A program made the position numbers and the translations under genes. The notes beneath the pieces were generated by a model, which was not told the origin of the DNA, did no database searches, and saw only the letters and a list, made by a program, of their open reading frames with translations. Below are positions 51,767 to 60,834 of a DNA stretch of 64,000 bases, one piece after another; the stretch's first letter is position 1, and the number at the start of each line of letters is the position of its first letter. The stretch lies in the NCBI GenBank assembly GCA_012656075.1, contig JAAKBF010000345.1, positions 115,986 through 179,985 of the forward strand, written 5' to 3'. This DNA is from Phytophthora hibernalis (lineage: Eukaryota; Oomycota; Peronosporomycetes; Peronosporales; Peronosporaceae).

Positions 51767-52935
51767 CTACGCCTTCGCAGCTTCGATTGCCTTGGGACCA
51801 GCATCCCGACGCAGCAGGTAGAGCACGCGCATAGTATACTTAGTAATCTGCTCCTTGGTCATCACGAGCAGGGCGCTCTTGATCACCGTGTTGAACAGCT
51901 GCGCAGAGCAGCCCTTGAAATACCCGCCTGGGCCTTCCAGCTCGCCAATTCGCTTGAGCACCTGCACCATCGAGTTACCCATCTCCGCGTGGTGGTGGCC
52001 GCTCGAGCTCTTCTGCGGCCCGTCGATCTGTTTCTTCTGCGCCTGCATAAGCACCTTGGCACGAATGATCGGGTACGTGATGATCGTGGCGATGGCCTTG
52101 GCAATGGCGGCTAGAATAAAGGCCTCCAGTGCCGTCAGCGAGCTCAAGCGCTTAGCGCTGGTGGCCGCCATCTTGGAGTGCTGCAGCTGCAGTTTGAGCT
52201 TGTCAAAGACCGTGTAGTTGATGGACGGGTTGCTCACCAGCACGAGCGAGGGGATGAAGCCCTTCCAGAAGGACAGCAGGCCGTCCTCGGCGTAGATCTC
52301 CTTGGCGAGGCTCCACATGGTGCGGCTAGGGGGTTTCTTCTGCTCTCCCTTGTCGTCCGCGTCGCTGGCCTCGTCGTCGCTGGGCTGGATCTGAGCACGC
52401 GTGTTGATCATCTCGAGCGGCAGCGTCATGGACATATTAAGCGCCCCCGCCGTGGAGGCCATGAGCAGACTCATACCGGTGGTGATGGGCGTGCTCGAGT
52501 GCTTCTCCACAGCCGTCTTGAGGAACGAGTACCAGTAGAAGTAGGCGAAATTGGACGACACCGTGTGCACGACCTTGGAGCCGAGACCTGCGAAGAGCCC
52601 GTCGACGCCTTCTCGACGGTAGATGAGCCACACGGCCAACAGCAGGTTGTTGGCCTTCTTCTTGCGGGCGGCCAGCGCCTTGGCCTTGGCCTCTTCGCTC
52701 TGCTCCTCCTTGCTGTCGTCCACGTCCACCTGGCGCCGCGTCTTGACTACGTCCAGCGGGTACAGCAGCACAGCAGCAAACAGCGCTCCCATGGCGCCAG
52801 CCTGCGTAAAGTTGTTATAAATTATCTGGGTTAGTTACTGTATTTGCTTAGTTGCTATTATAGTGTTGGAGCACGTACGGAGGCGTCTACGAAGGCCTTG
52901 AAGGCGGGGGACGTGGGGTTCTTGACGTCGGCCAT
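51767..52935 (-). CDS. Mitochondrial-carrier-family protein, peroxisomal adenine nucleotide carrier-like
   Basis: 363 residues in two exons: 52935-52879 (Met-Ala-Asp-Val-Lys ... Asp-Ala-Ser) and 52801-51767, with a 77-nt GT-AG intron (52802-52878). Three carrier signatures mark the three repeats: Pro-Leu-Asp-Val-Val-Lys-Thr-Arg, Pro-Leu-Glu-Met-Ile-Asn-Thr-Arg and Pro-Ile-Ile-Arg-Ala-Lys-Val. The third has Ile for the usual acidic residue and the second has Glu for Asp, which is seen in the PMP34/PXN-type peroxisomal ATP/CoA/NAD carriers. Charged insertions (Lys/Glu-rich after repeat 1; Asp-rich in loop 2) lengthen the loops. The membrane is probably peroxisomal, though mitochondrial is not excluded. 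The frame is intact and codon use is strongly GC-rich. Confidence 0.8.
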
Positions 52936-53523
52936 GGCTAAGAGATCTTGAGCCAGCAATTCAGCAAATGTTGACTCGAAGTTGTAAAACTGCGTCGGTT
53001 TCATAAAGTAGGGATATTAAGTGGTGGGATTACTTCAGGGAGAGGCGAAGCTGCGACATGTGGGATGGACACCTGAACGTCCTCTTTGCAAGGCCAGCAA
53101 GCGTTGTTGCTGGTGGTGCTGTTGGCAATGCCGCAGTGTCTGCTGCTGTGGAGCTCACCAGGCAGTCTTTACGCATTTGTGGGTGCTGGGAAATTTTGCT
53201 GGGAAGCACGCTGTGTGCAAGAGCGCCTGGAGGATCGATTGCGCGGCGCGATGCAAAGCTGAACAAGCAAAGACCGAAGGATCTGCACTTCAGCCGCCGC
53301 CGCGAAAGAAACACCACCAGTCGTGAAAGGAAATGAACAGCATCTGTCAGGGTCAAGTCCAAGCCTTCGTTGTTCAACTGTATTTTCAGTTGACGAGCAC
53401 ATCGGTTTGACACCATCCGCTCTTCAACCGTGAGACGCGCCCTTTTTCGGCACCGCCCCGCGGTTGCAGAAATCTCTCCATTTGAACGGCAGCAGCGCAG
53501 GACCCAGAGACCGCAGCATCTCA
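52936..53523. promoter_or_regulatory. Divergent intergenic region between the carrier and SAP30-PHD genes
   Basis: 588 bp between divergent starts. Both strands have open frames (for example minus 53030-53623), but none has recognisable features, so I treat the region as promoter and 5' leader sequence. Nothing specific is visible. Confidence 0.4.
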
Positions 53524-54550
53524 ATGGTACCTTCCTCCCCTGCAGTCTCCTGTGTCCTTCTAACGTGTCTCTTTCCAGGACGAACGCGACGATCTCTACC
53601 TCATGGACGAAGGTGCGTAACACACCAGGAGGGATGCCATCTCTCCACCTCTGACAACAATCCCTCTCTCTACAGAACTCGAAGACGGTCGCTACTACGA
53701 AGACGTGGGGGATCTCACCCCGCAGCGACGTCTCAAGCGTGTACTGTACCCTCCCCGACTCATGGTGGACTTCAAGAGTCTAGGCCTGGAGCCGCTCAAA
53801 CGCTACGCCAAGTTCTACCACATCAAAGTGGACGCCGCGTCGGCCAAGGAGGAGCTGGCGGCGCAGGTGGCGCGTCACTTCGACATGTCGCTGGAGGTGG
53901 AGGAGGATGACTCGATCGTCGCCTTCATGCAGCGACTGCGCAACGGCGAGCGGACGGCCGTCAAGCGGTCCACGAAGGAGCGCAAGGCGGCGGACAAAGC
54001 CAAGCGCAAGTCCACGAGTCGCAAGCGCCAACGCGACCACTCGGTGTCCGTCTCGGCAACGCGCAACTCAAGCAACAGCTCAAGCCACAACACGAGCAAC
54101 GGTAATGCTAGCAGCAACTTAACTGGTCATGGTACCAGCCACGCCAGTGGACCTACTAATGGCCACAGCAGTCGATCCCACGCCAACGAAGGACGCAAGG
54201 CGCCGCCTCATGCCAACAGTGGGAAACCCTCGACCGGTGGCAAGACCAAGAAGACCAAGAAGGATACCGACACGGGTGAGGACAACGAGCTCTACTGCAT
54301 CTGCAACCTCCCGAGCTATGGCAACATGATCGCGTGCGACGGCAAGACGTGCCCCAACCCGTCGCAATGGTACCACCTCGAGTGCGTTGGCCTGGCCGAC
54401 GGACGCCATCCGGACACGTGGCTGTGCCCCGAGTGCGACCCCAAGGGCTTCTCCGGCGGCTCCTCCAACAGCCACAAGAAGAAGAAGAACAAGACGCGCT
54501 CCAAGTCCCCGGTAACAAGTGAGGGACCTGCTTGGTCCTCCCACACGTAA
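53524..54550 (+). CDS. SAP30-like Sin3-binding domain fused to an ING-type PHD finger
   Basis: 303 residues. The ATG at 53524-53526 is followed directly by a 52-nt intron (53527-53578), exon 2 is 53579-53612, a 63-nt intron follows, and exon 3 runs 53676-54550; all junctions are GT-AG. Residues about 35-100 fit the SAP30 Sin3-binding domain: Val-Asp-Phe-Lys-Ser-Leu-Gly-Leu-Glu-Pro-Leu-Lys-Arg-Tyr, Lys-Glu-Glu-Leu and Val-Ala-Arg-His-Phe, then Glu-Asp-Asp-Ser-Ile-Val-Ala-Phe. A basic Ser/Asn/His-rich linker leads to a Cys4-His-Cys3 PHD finger (about 218-265: Tyr-Cys-Ile-Cys, Met-Ile-Ala-Cys-Asp, Trp-Tyr-His-Leu-Glu-Cys, Trp-Leu-Cys-Pro-Glu-Cys), the ING type that reads H3K4me3. A Lys-rich tail follows. 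In animals and fungi SAP30 and ING-type subunits are separate parts of Sin3-HDAC complexes. A start further upstream in the same frame cannot be excluded. Confidence 0.8.
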
Positions 54551-54880
54551 TGTATCGAGGCGAACAGCGAGTATTGGCGTGCACTTCCGCTGGATGAGTT
54601 GCTATTTCCTCGCTGCGTCTATGACTGTGTGGCTTATGATGCCTGATCCTTTCCACCACCTCCTGTCTTTGATGCTTTCAAATATACCTTTATTGTTGGT
54701 CGCTTATTGAGGAGCTTGGTTCACGCAAAGCAGTACAACACACTAACGTTGTTGTTGCTTTTGAATTTTGCTGCATGGCGGCTGCACATCTGTAGACGAA
54801 AAGCGTTGCGCTAATCTGTTCGCTTCGTTGTCACGTTGTGCGCGACAAGATGGCTTCACGTTGAATCAAACTAAATGATC
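54551..54880. other. Convergent intergenic stretch
   Basis: 330 bp holding the 3' flanks of the SAP30-PHD and WDR47-like genes. No coding frame is supported. Confidence 0.6.
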
Positions 54881-57404
54881 TCAAGCGAAAGCCCACAACT
54901 TGACCCGCTTGTCAGCGCCAGAGGACACGAAGGCTGGTTCGGTTGGATGCCACTGTGCTTGAAGCACTTTTCCGTAGTGTTTGTGGTAGCTGGCGACTGG
55001 TTGTAAAGTGGAGCTGCTCGCCTGCATGACGCACAACGTACCATCAAAGGCTGCACTAAGTAGCCACTGACCCCCAGGAGACCATCTCACGGATCGACAC
55101 TCGTCCTCGTGAGGCATGACGATTTGCAGTGCCTCGCGTGCAGTAGAGCGCAAATCCCATAAAGCTACGCTGCCATCCTGATGCCCAGAGACGACGAGTT
55201 TGTCATCATTCGGTTGAAAGTGAAGAGAAAACGCCGCGTGAGCTCCACACGTCACTAAGCGCTCGCAACGACGACTGCGCGTATCCCAAAGTCGCACAGT
55301 CTTATCAAGTGCTGCACTCAGTAGCAAAGTGTTAACCGATTCCGAGGTTGAAGGCTGAGGCATAGCAATTGCCTGAATCTCGCCGACGTGGCCGTCAAAC
55401 GTTTGGAAGGGACCCAAGCTTGAGCTTCTCTGGGCGCGTCGAATGTCCCAACAACGTAAACGGCGATCACTTGTCGAGGCGACCCAAAGGAGATGCGGAG
55501 AAGCAAACTCCAGTGCTCGTGTCTTGCCCATGGATCCGCTAATGTCACCTCGCTGTATCCAGAGTTCGTCAGCTTGCTGTTTTTGGAAAGGGTCCTTTTC
55601 TCTCGTAGTCAACACTTTTACAGATCCGTCCGCTGCACCCGATGCAATCATTGTAGTAGCGCCAGTGCCACGGAGTAGATAGCGGTTGTAGGAGACACAA
55701 TAAATGCCCGAGTCGTGATGTTTGTGTCTTTCAAATGCAACGGGTAGCAACGGCAATAGCAGGTTGGGAGGGGATGTCCAGGCTACTTGATGCTGACGCT
55801 GCTGCAAAGGAGTTGCCAAGTCAAAGATTCGCAGTGCACGTGCATTGGTACCGACAGCAAGATGTGTCCCATTTGGATGAGCATCCAGCGCGTACGGCTT
55901 GAGGCTCTTTCACCTCCGCAATTACACTAGCACACACCACGTGGTCAAGCGTGAGATCATCATAACGTCGCGGTGGCCCCTTCAACAGAGGTATTTCATT
56001 CGCGAATTCCAGTTCATCACCATCCATCTCTTGATGCAGTTCACTCAAATTGCCTTCCTCTGGTAGAGCTGCATCTTCGACGCGAACCTCTTTTTGCTCT
56101 TTTTGCTCTTTTTGCTCTGACTGATCGACTTCTGGGTGAGCTTCCAAGATGTCAAACGTGTTTGTTGTAATATTCACAGAGCTATCCCTGGTCCTGCTTT
56201 CCAGTAAACTTTTGTTGGAGTAATTCGATCTTCTAAACAGGTCAGTATGTTCATGATCAATTTGCACTTCCTGGTCTTGCTTCACAGGTTGATTGTCACC
56301 AAATTCAGCTGGATCATCAACCGGATCCACAGCCAGGTCGTCCTGCTGCTTTCCTTCATCACCCTCGCCGATCTCGATCTCTGGCACTCCTTCATTTGAC
56401 TTTTCGTCCACAGACTCGGTCTGTGTGCCTACCTCGCTCCACTCCTCTGCTCCACAGACCACAGCAACATTCGCAGTCACCTTTACGTCAGGAACGCTAA
56501 ATTGCTCGTCTTCTTCTTTCGAGCACTCTTCCTCTTCCTCCACCAACGCTTCTTCATTAACTTCCTCCCATTGCCGCCTCCGGAGACTCATGGACAGTGC
56601 CGTCGGGTTTCGTCGTCTACTTATCGAGTTTGTCCAATCTACAGAACGCGCAACGCTATCGGTTCCTTCTGCATTGAGCTCATATTCACCAACAACATCT
56701 CCACCACGCACCATTTCGAGCAGCAGCTGGCCACCTCCTTCCTCTTCTGCTACATCTCCTTCACTAACATCACACTTGACCGAAATGCAGTTTCCTGTGT
56801 CATCACCGTTCTGTCGGTGGAAACGGACTGCGTCGTGGATCAAGCCAACGAGTTGCAGCTTTGGCATGGCCACGTACTTGAAAGTACCAGTCTCATCTTC
56901 ACCAATGGGAGCTCGAAAAAGCGGGACCAGCTTCTCGAAGCACTTCAACTTGGCTTTCGCGAGTCTTTTTCGCTCATGAGAATTGCCATCACTTGAAGTC
57001 TTCATCACCAGCAATTGGAGATCATCCAGAGCAAGCAGAGCGGCCTCCATCTCTTCTGTATCCCCGACACTGCAGTTCTGCAGAGGCTGCAGCAAAGCTC
57101 GAGCTCGATCCACGTCTCCATCGAAAATCCATCGTCGAAGCAGCGTCAACTCACGCGATGAACCTCGCAACCAAGTTACATCGAGACCGCTTTCCTCCTG
57201 CAACGATAACGAGCTAGCAAAAAGTCCTGTAGCCTGCAAATACTGCGCAACGAGGAAAATCACATCCAAATGACAGACCATTCCTGGCGTCGCTTCACGC
57301 ACAGACTCGAAACTGAAAGCCACGTGCGACGGCGAAGGCGTTGACAAAATGAGACTAACCTCGCCCTGATGCGAATCAAACACGCTCTGCTGTACTGTAG
57401 ACAT
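54881..57404 (-). CDS. LisH/CTLH-WD40 protein, WDR47-like (one frame change)
   Basis: About 840 residues. The ATG at 57404 is chosen because the frame further upstream has no ATG. An N-terminal LisH/CTLH-like helical region (Leu-Asp-Val-Ile-Phe-Leu-Val-Ala-Gln-Tyr-Leu; Leu-Leu-Arg-Arg-Trp-Ile-Phe-Asp-Gly-Asp) is followed by a long acidic, Glu/Asp/Val-rich region (56100-56700) with short Glu-Gln-Lys repeats. The C-terminal WD40 propeller follows (His-Pro-Asn-Gly-Thr-His-Leu-Ala-Val-Gly; Leu-Leu-Ser-Ala-Ala-Leu-Asp-Lys-Thr-Val-Arg-Leu-Trp-Asp; Ser-Gly-Ala-Asp-Lys-Arg-Val-Lys-Leu-Trp). The layout fits WDR47/nemitin, which acts on microtubules through CAMSAP proteins. The frame changes at 55902-55908 at the entry to the propeller (one base extra or two missing), with no intron signals; probably an assembly error. 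No intron is seen. Confidence 0.7.
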
Positions 57405-57507
57405 GGCAATATTATACCACACGGATAATCTAAGACTTCATCAACACAACCAGATTATTTCCAGGTTACTATACATGTACACTATGCTCTAGTTACCCGA
57501 CTGATTC
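57405..57507. other. Short intergenic region
   Basis: About 100 bp between the RxLR-like gene's stop and the WDR47-like start. It must contain the promoter of the latter and the 3' end of the former. Confidence 0.4.
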
Positions 57508-57900
57508 CTACGGCAAGAAGCGGAACGCCGATAATAAATGCCAAAATACCCCCACAATTTTCAGTTCCTTTCTGATTGCGGGGTTCTGAAGATTGATCCC
57601 TACACCTGGAGTTTTCTGCTTCAACGCCTTGGCGAGGTCGGGGTTCTTCGAGAACATGGATTTAAGCTTGCTGACAGCGTTCTCAACACTTTGGAGCGCC
57701 AATCTCTCTTCACTGATCGCGACGGTGCCTTCAGCTGTGATCGTCTTGCCGCCCTTCAAATGACGGTGCGCAATATCGTCGGCAACTTCAGTTTTGGGTT
57801 CCTGGTCTCTAAACTTGGCAATGGCTTCGGCGTTGGCGAAATTTGCGCTGCACACGGTGACAATTACCGCCAGCAGCAGGAGAAAGTTGCTTAACCTCAT
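57508..57900 (-). CDS. RxLR-like secreted effector candidate (RxLK-EER variant), second copy
   Basis: 130 residues from ATG 57900, which directly precedes a strong signal peptide (Leu-Leu-Leu-Leu-Ala-Val-Ile-Val-Thr-Val, probable cleavage near Ala-Asn-Ala). His-Arg-His-Leu-Lys-Gly (RxLK) occurs about 55 residues in, followed by Ile-Ser-Glu-Glu-Arg about 20 residues later. The C-terminal part is Lys-rich and amphipathic (Ser-Lys-Leu-Lys-Ser-Met-Phe ... Ala-Leu-Lys-Gln-Lys) with one Trp near the end. The His-Arg-x-Leu-Lys-Gly block and the spacing to EER are shared with the gene at 15464-15850, so the two probably belong to one subfamily. The reading frame is open 38 codons upstream of the ATG without a signal-like start. 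Host function is unknown. Confidence 0.75.
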   Translation of the reverse strand: MRLSNFLLLLAVIVTVCSANFANAEAIAKFRDQEPKTEVADDIAHRHLKGGKTITAEGTVAISEERLALQSVENAVSKLKSMFSKNPDLAKALKQKTPGVGINLQNPAIRKELKIVGVFWHLLSAFRFLP

Positions 57901-58051
57901 GGTAGGTTCGGCGAGGTAAGACGTCTGTTTGTCGATGTCAGTACCTGCAGACCAAATGGGAAGTGAAGCGTCTCGGTTGGTCCCGACAACGGAGACTGTG
58001 GTCTCTTGGCTCAAGACCGGGACATCCTATCCGTACACTACAAAAGCTAGT

Positions 58052-58065
58052 TTATGCAGAATGAA
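58052..58065 (-). promoter_or_regulatory. Initiator-like element upstream of the second RxLR-like gene
   Basis: The minus strand reads TTCATTCTGCATAA, a strong match to TCATTYYNCAWT. It lies about 150-165 bp before the ATG at 57900, so the 5' leader would be long or contain an intron. Confidence 0.5.
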
Positions 58066-58377
58066 CCATCACACGTCATGTCGAGCGGGGCCAATTGGGC
58101 GCCAATATACAGAAGCGTCTACAATCAACCATCTCCTAGGATTGACATATGAAAGCTGAGCGTGAAGCAGTTTTCACTCGGAAAGATTGCCCTCAGATGC
58201 GATGAACATGCACAAGTTCAGCAAGTACCGATACCGGTACTGATAAGCTCAAGAATGCACATGTACATGTATTAATACAGCATTCTCGTCAAACCTACTG
58301 TGTGAAGTTTGCATATTTCGGTACTGTACTGACCTCCAGGTTCAACAGTGTCTTATGATTCAAATCATGCTCTAATC
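58066..58377. other. Intergenic stretch, nothing recognised
   Basis: No gene or clear repeat; some ACCGGTA and ACATGTACATGTA words near 58235-58270. Confidence 0.5.
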
Positions 58378-59492
58378 TTTGAGGGGCTTTTTGCAAAAGA
58401 CGGCACTCTTTCTTTATTACCAAACTACTTTTTGCAAAACATGGCACTCGAAATGTCAACTTAAGATTCACACACTCGTCAAACATATATTATCAAGCAA
58501 CCAGCTACAGAACTCTGGACACGGGCACTACTTGATCAGGCAGCTCCGCCTCTTGTGGCCACTTTGCCCATTGCTTGAGCACGTGAGTTCGCTTCACTAC
58601 ATGTATACATGTACCCATTTTCTTCCTTTCCCAGGCGGATGCTTTGCTCACGCATACGTGTAGACGCTCACTATTAATAACGGTGGAGTCACATGCAAGT
58701 TGTTAACGAACGGATGAGCTTGTTCCCCCAGACTTCAGGAGCGGTCAACTTAGAGCGGCAAGTTGCGATGTACTTCGAAGTAAGCTGCAGCGACTGAAGA
58801 AATAGCTGCTCCGCGTACTCGCTTAGGAATACAGCTTCGAAACTTCGAAGAAGTATTTAGGTCCGCCGTCGCACTTGTACCTCAGTTTTGATCCGCCACT
58901 GTTTTCTGCGTCTAACTTAACACTTGCGGATAACGCCTTCTATTCAGGAAAGCATACGTCTTTGACATTGCTGCCAACCTCCACATCCACAGCATACGAA
59001 GGCGGCGACGGATATGGCGACGTCATGCTGGAATCGGTCGAATATTTACTTGTAAGGCCCTGGTTATTCCGTCGGTGTCTGGGTCTGGGGATAAACGACC
59101 TCATAATCCCCGACGCTGTCCCTAGATTGCTCGTGCTGAGAGGATCTGAATACCCTTTCAAACTCGTTCTAGGCGTGAATCGTTGTACCGAATTCTCTGC
59201 AACCGGATAATGTGCCAGGAAAAGCGCACACATGGAGCTGGTGTAAAGAAATGAATCGTTTATGATCTACAACGACGTATCTTGATTGGTCAGTATTTCT
59301 ACGGATAAGCAACTACGCAGCATAAACTAGTCAGAATCATGCTAAATAAAATGTGATTGGTCAGCATCGCTTCTTTTATTCCGAGACACAGACACTGACG
59401 GAGAAACTAGGGCCTAATGTGTCGCGGGTGTTTTGCAAAAAGTAGTTTGGTAATCAAGAAATTTTGGATCTTTTGCAAAAAGCCCAATCTTT
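58378..59492. mobile_element. Inverted-repeat element with another MITE nested inside
   Basis: 58378-58447 and 59428-59492 are inverted copies (GGGCTTTTTGCAAAAGA and ATTACCAAACTACTTTTTGC). The interior has no recognisable gene except the nested 360-bp MITE at 59056-59415. The family is unknown. Confidence 0.6.
59056..59415. mobile_element. 360-bp Harbinger-type MITE with TAA target duplication
   Basis: Starts GGCCCTGGTTATTCCGTCGG and ends with the inverse of GGCCCTAGTTTCTCCGTCAG; TAA flanks both sides (59053-59055 and 59416-59418). About 150 bp of its left side match the right end of Harbinger 1 (33567-33716), and about 60 bp of its right side match the left end (31170-31215), so it is a deletion derivative of that family. 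Confidence 0.85.
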
Positions 59493-59847
59493 AAGTGCAA
59501 CCATAATTTGGCGTTTGCTATTAATAAGGGCCGGTCTTATTAATAACCCCTGCCAGAGAGTAGGGTAGTCAATAGTGCCACGCTATAATATCTGTTTCGG
59601 ACTAGTTTGTGCGGTACCATGGTGTGCCATCTCGGTTATATTTCACCACGCTCGGTAACTTTGCAGCATCCACATTTTCGCGATCGTGTTGACCAATATG
59701 CCGCGCACCTCCTCCATTCGTTTTGATACAAGCTCGGTGCTTGCACTGTGCTCACTAATCTTTGGCGAGGTCTAGGGAATGCTAGGCAAGAAGATATCAG
59801 CTGTTGGCGCTGGACAGGAAGCGGGGTTGGTTAGCGGAGCGTCCGGT

Positions 59848-60834
59848 GATGGCGAGATTTGGCGTCGAAGCCGTCGTCTTCGGGGAGGTCACCGACAAGG
59901 GCACGTGCTCGCATGCCATGTCGGCGTTGTGGAGGTGGTAAACCCAGGGAAATTACGCCTCCCACGTCCGATGATTATTCTACTTGGACCGTGGAGCAAC
60001 TCCGCAAGGAGTGTACAAGTCGGAAACTTCGACTTGGGAGGAAGACGTCCGTGAAAGAGCGGGTCAAGCGCCTCCACCAGTTCGACGAGTTACACCGCTC
60101 CATGCTTTCTGCAACTCTCGAATCTGCTTCTGGTGACTCAAGCGAATTTTCGGCGCCTTCTGGAAGTATTCGCTTGTTGAACGTGATTTTCTCGGACATG
60201 TTTGTCCTGCCCTTTGCTCGGATCGGCGACAAGCCGTCGCGAGCGCAGCTGGATACTGGGGAGACCCACAGTAACTCAACCTTCTGACGGGATGTTACGT
60301 CGGAGTTTAACACGAGCCGGACGGACTACCACGGGCTCTACAGTTCCGACGCTCGTGTTGAGGACCTCGACGTGTCGGTCGTTGTTATTCACGGAGCTGC
60401 CAAGCTGCACGACATGTGGAAGGACGTGAACAAGAGATACCTGAAGGCGAGGGCAAAGTTCACCAAGTATGATATTACGAGTTTGTGGACGGTGGGCTGT
60501 TCGAGGAGGATCAATCTGACTCGCTGAAGCGCGGACAGATCGGCTCAAGTAGCAAGCAAGCTTCGCAGCGACCGGCCTCCAAGAAGCAGCGCAGCGATAT
60601 CGTTGAATCTGTTAACATGCTTGCCTCAGCTGTTGCTCCAGCTGAACTAACTACCGTAGAAAAGTTGATGAGCTTGCATAAGCCCATCTAGCAAGTGGAG
60701 CGTCGCATTGAGGAGCTGCAGCAGAGCGGGAAGAGTGACGCTGCTTTGCAGTGCGGCCTGGACATCTACCGTTCGAAGCTTACGATCTGGAAACTGCATT
60801 TTGTGATGAAGTGTAGTTAACTTCGATGGTAGCG
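59848..60834 (+). CDS. Harbinger 2 companion protein with SAP-like motif (frame broken)
   Basis: Early in the product is a SAP-like block (Trp-Thr-Val-Glu-Gln-Leu-Arg-Lys-Glu-Cys ... Lys-Leu-Arg-Leu). A Phe-Asn-Thr-Ser-Arg-Thr-Asp-Tyr block and Leu-His-Asp-Met-Trp-Lys-Asp-Val-Asn-Lys-Arg-Tyr follow (about 60310-60450), then a Lys/Ser-rich region and a helical tail (Arg-Arg-Ile-Glu-Glu-Leu-Gln) ending at TAA 60818-60820. Frame changes occur near 60285 and 60470, with a TAG at 60689-60691. It is the functional analogue of the Myb-like companion of Harbinger 1, and its 3' end overlaps the transposase by about 40 bp. Confidence 0.55.

Noticed and set aside
53030..53623. 197-codon minus-strand open frame between the carrier and SAP30-PHD genes
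   Set aside because: Runs through the SAP30-PHD first exons and the shared promoter region; no domain or natural composition.
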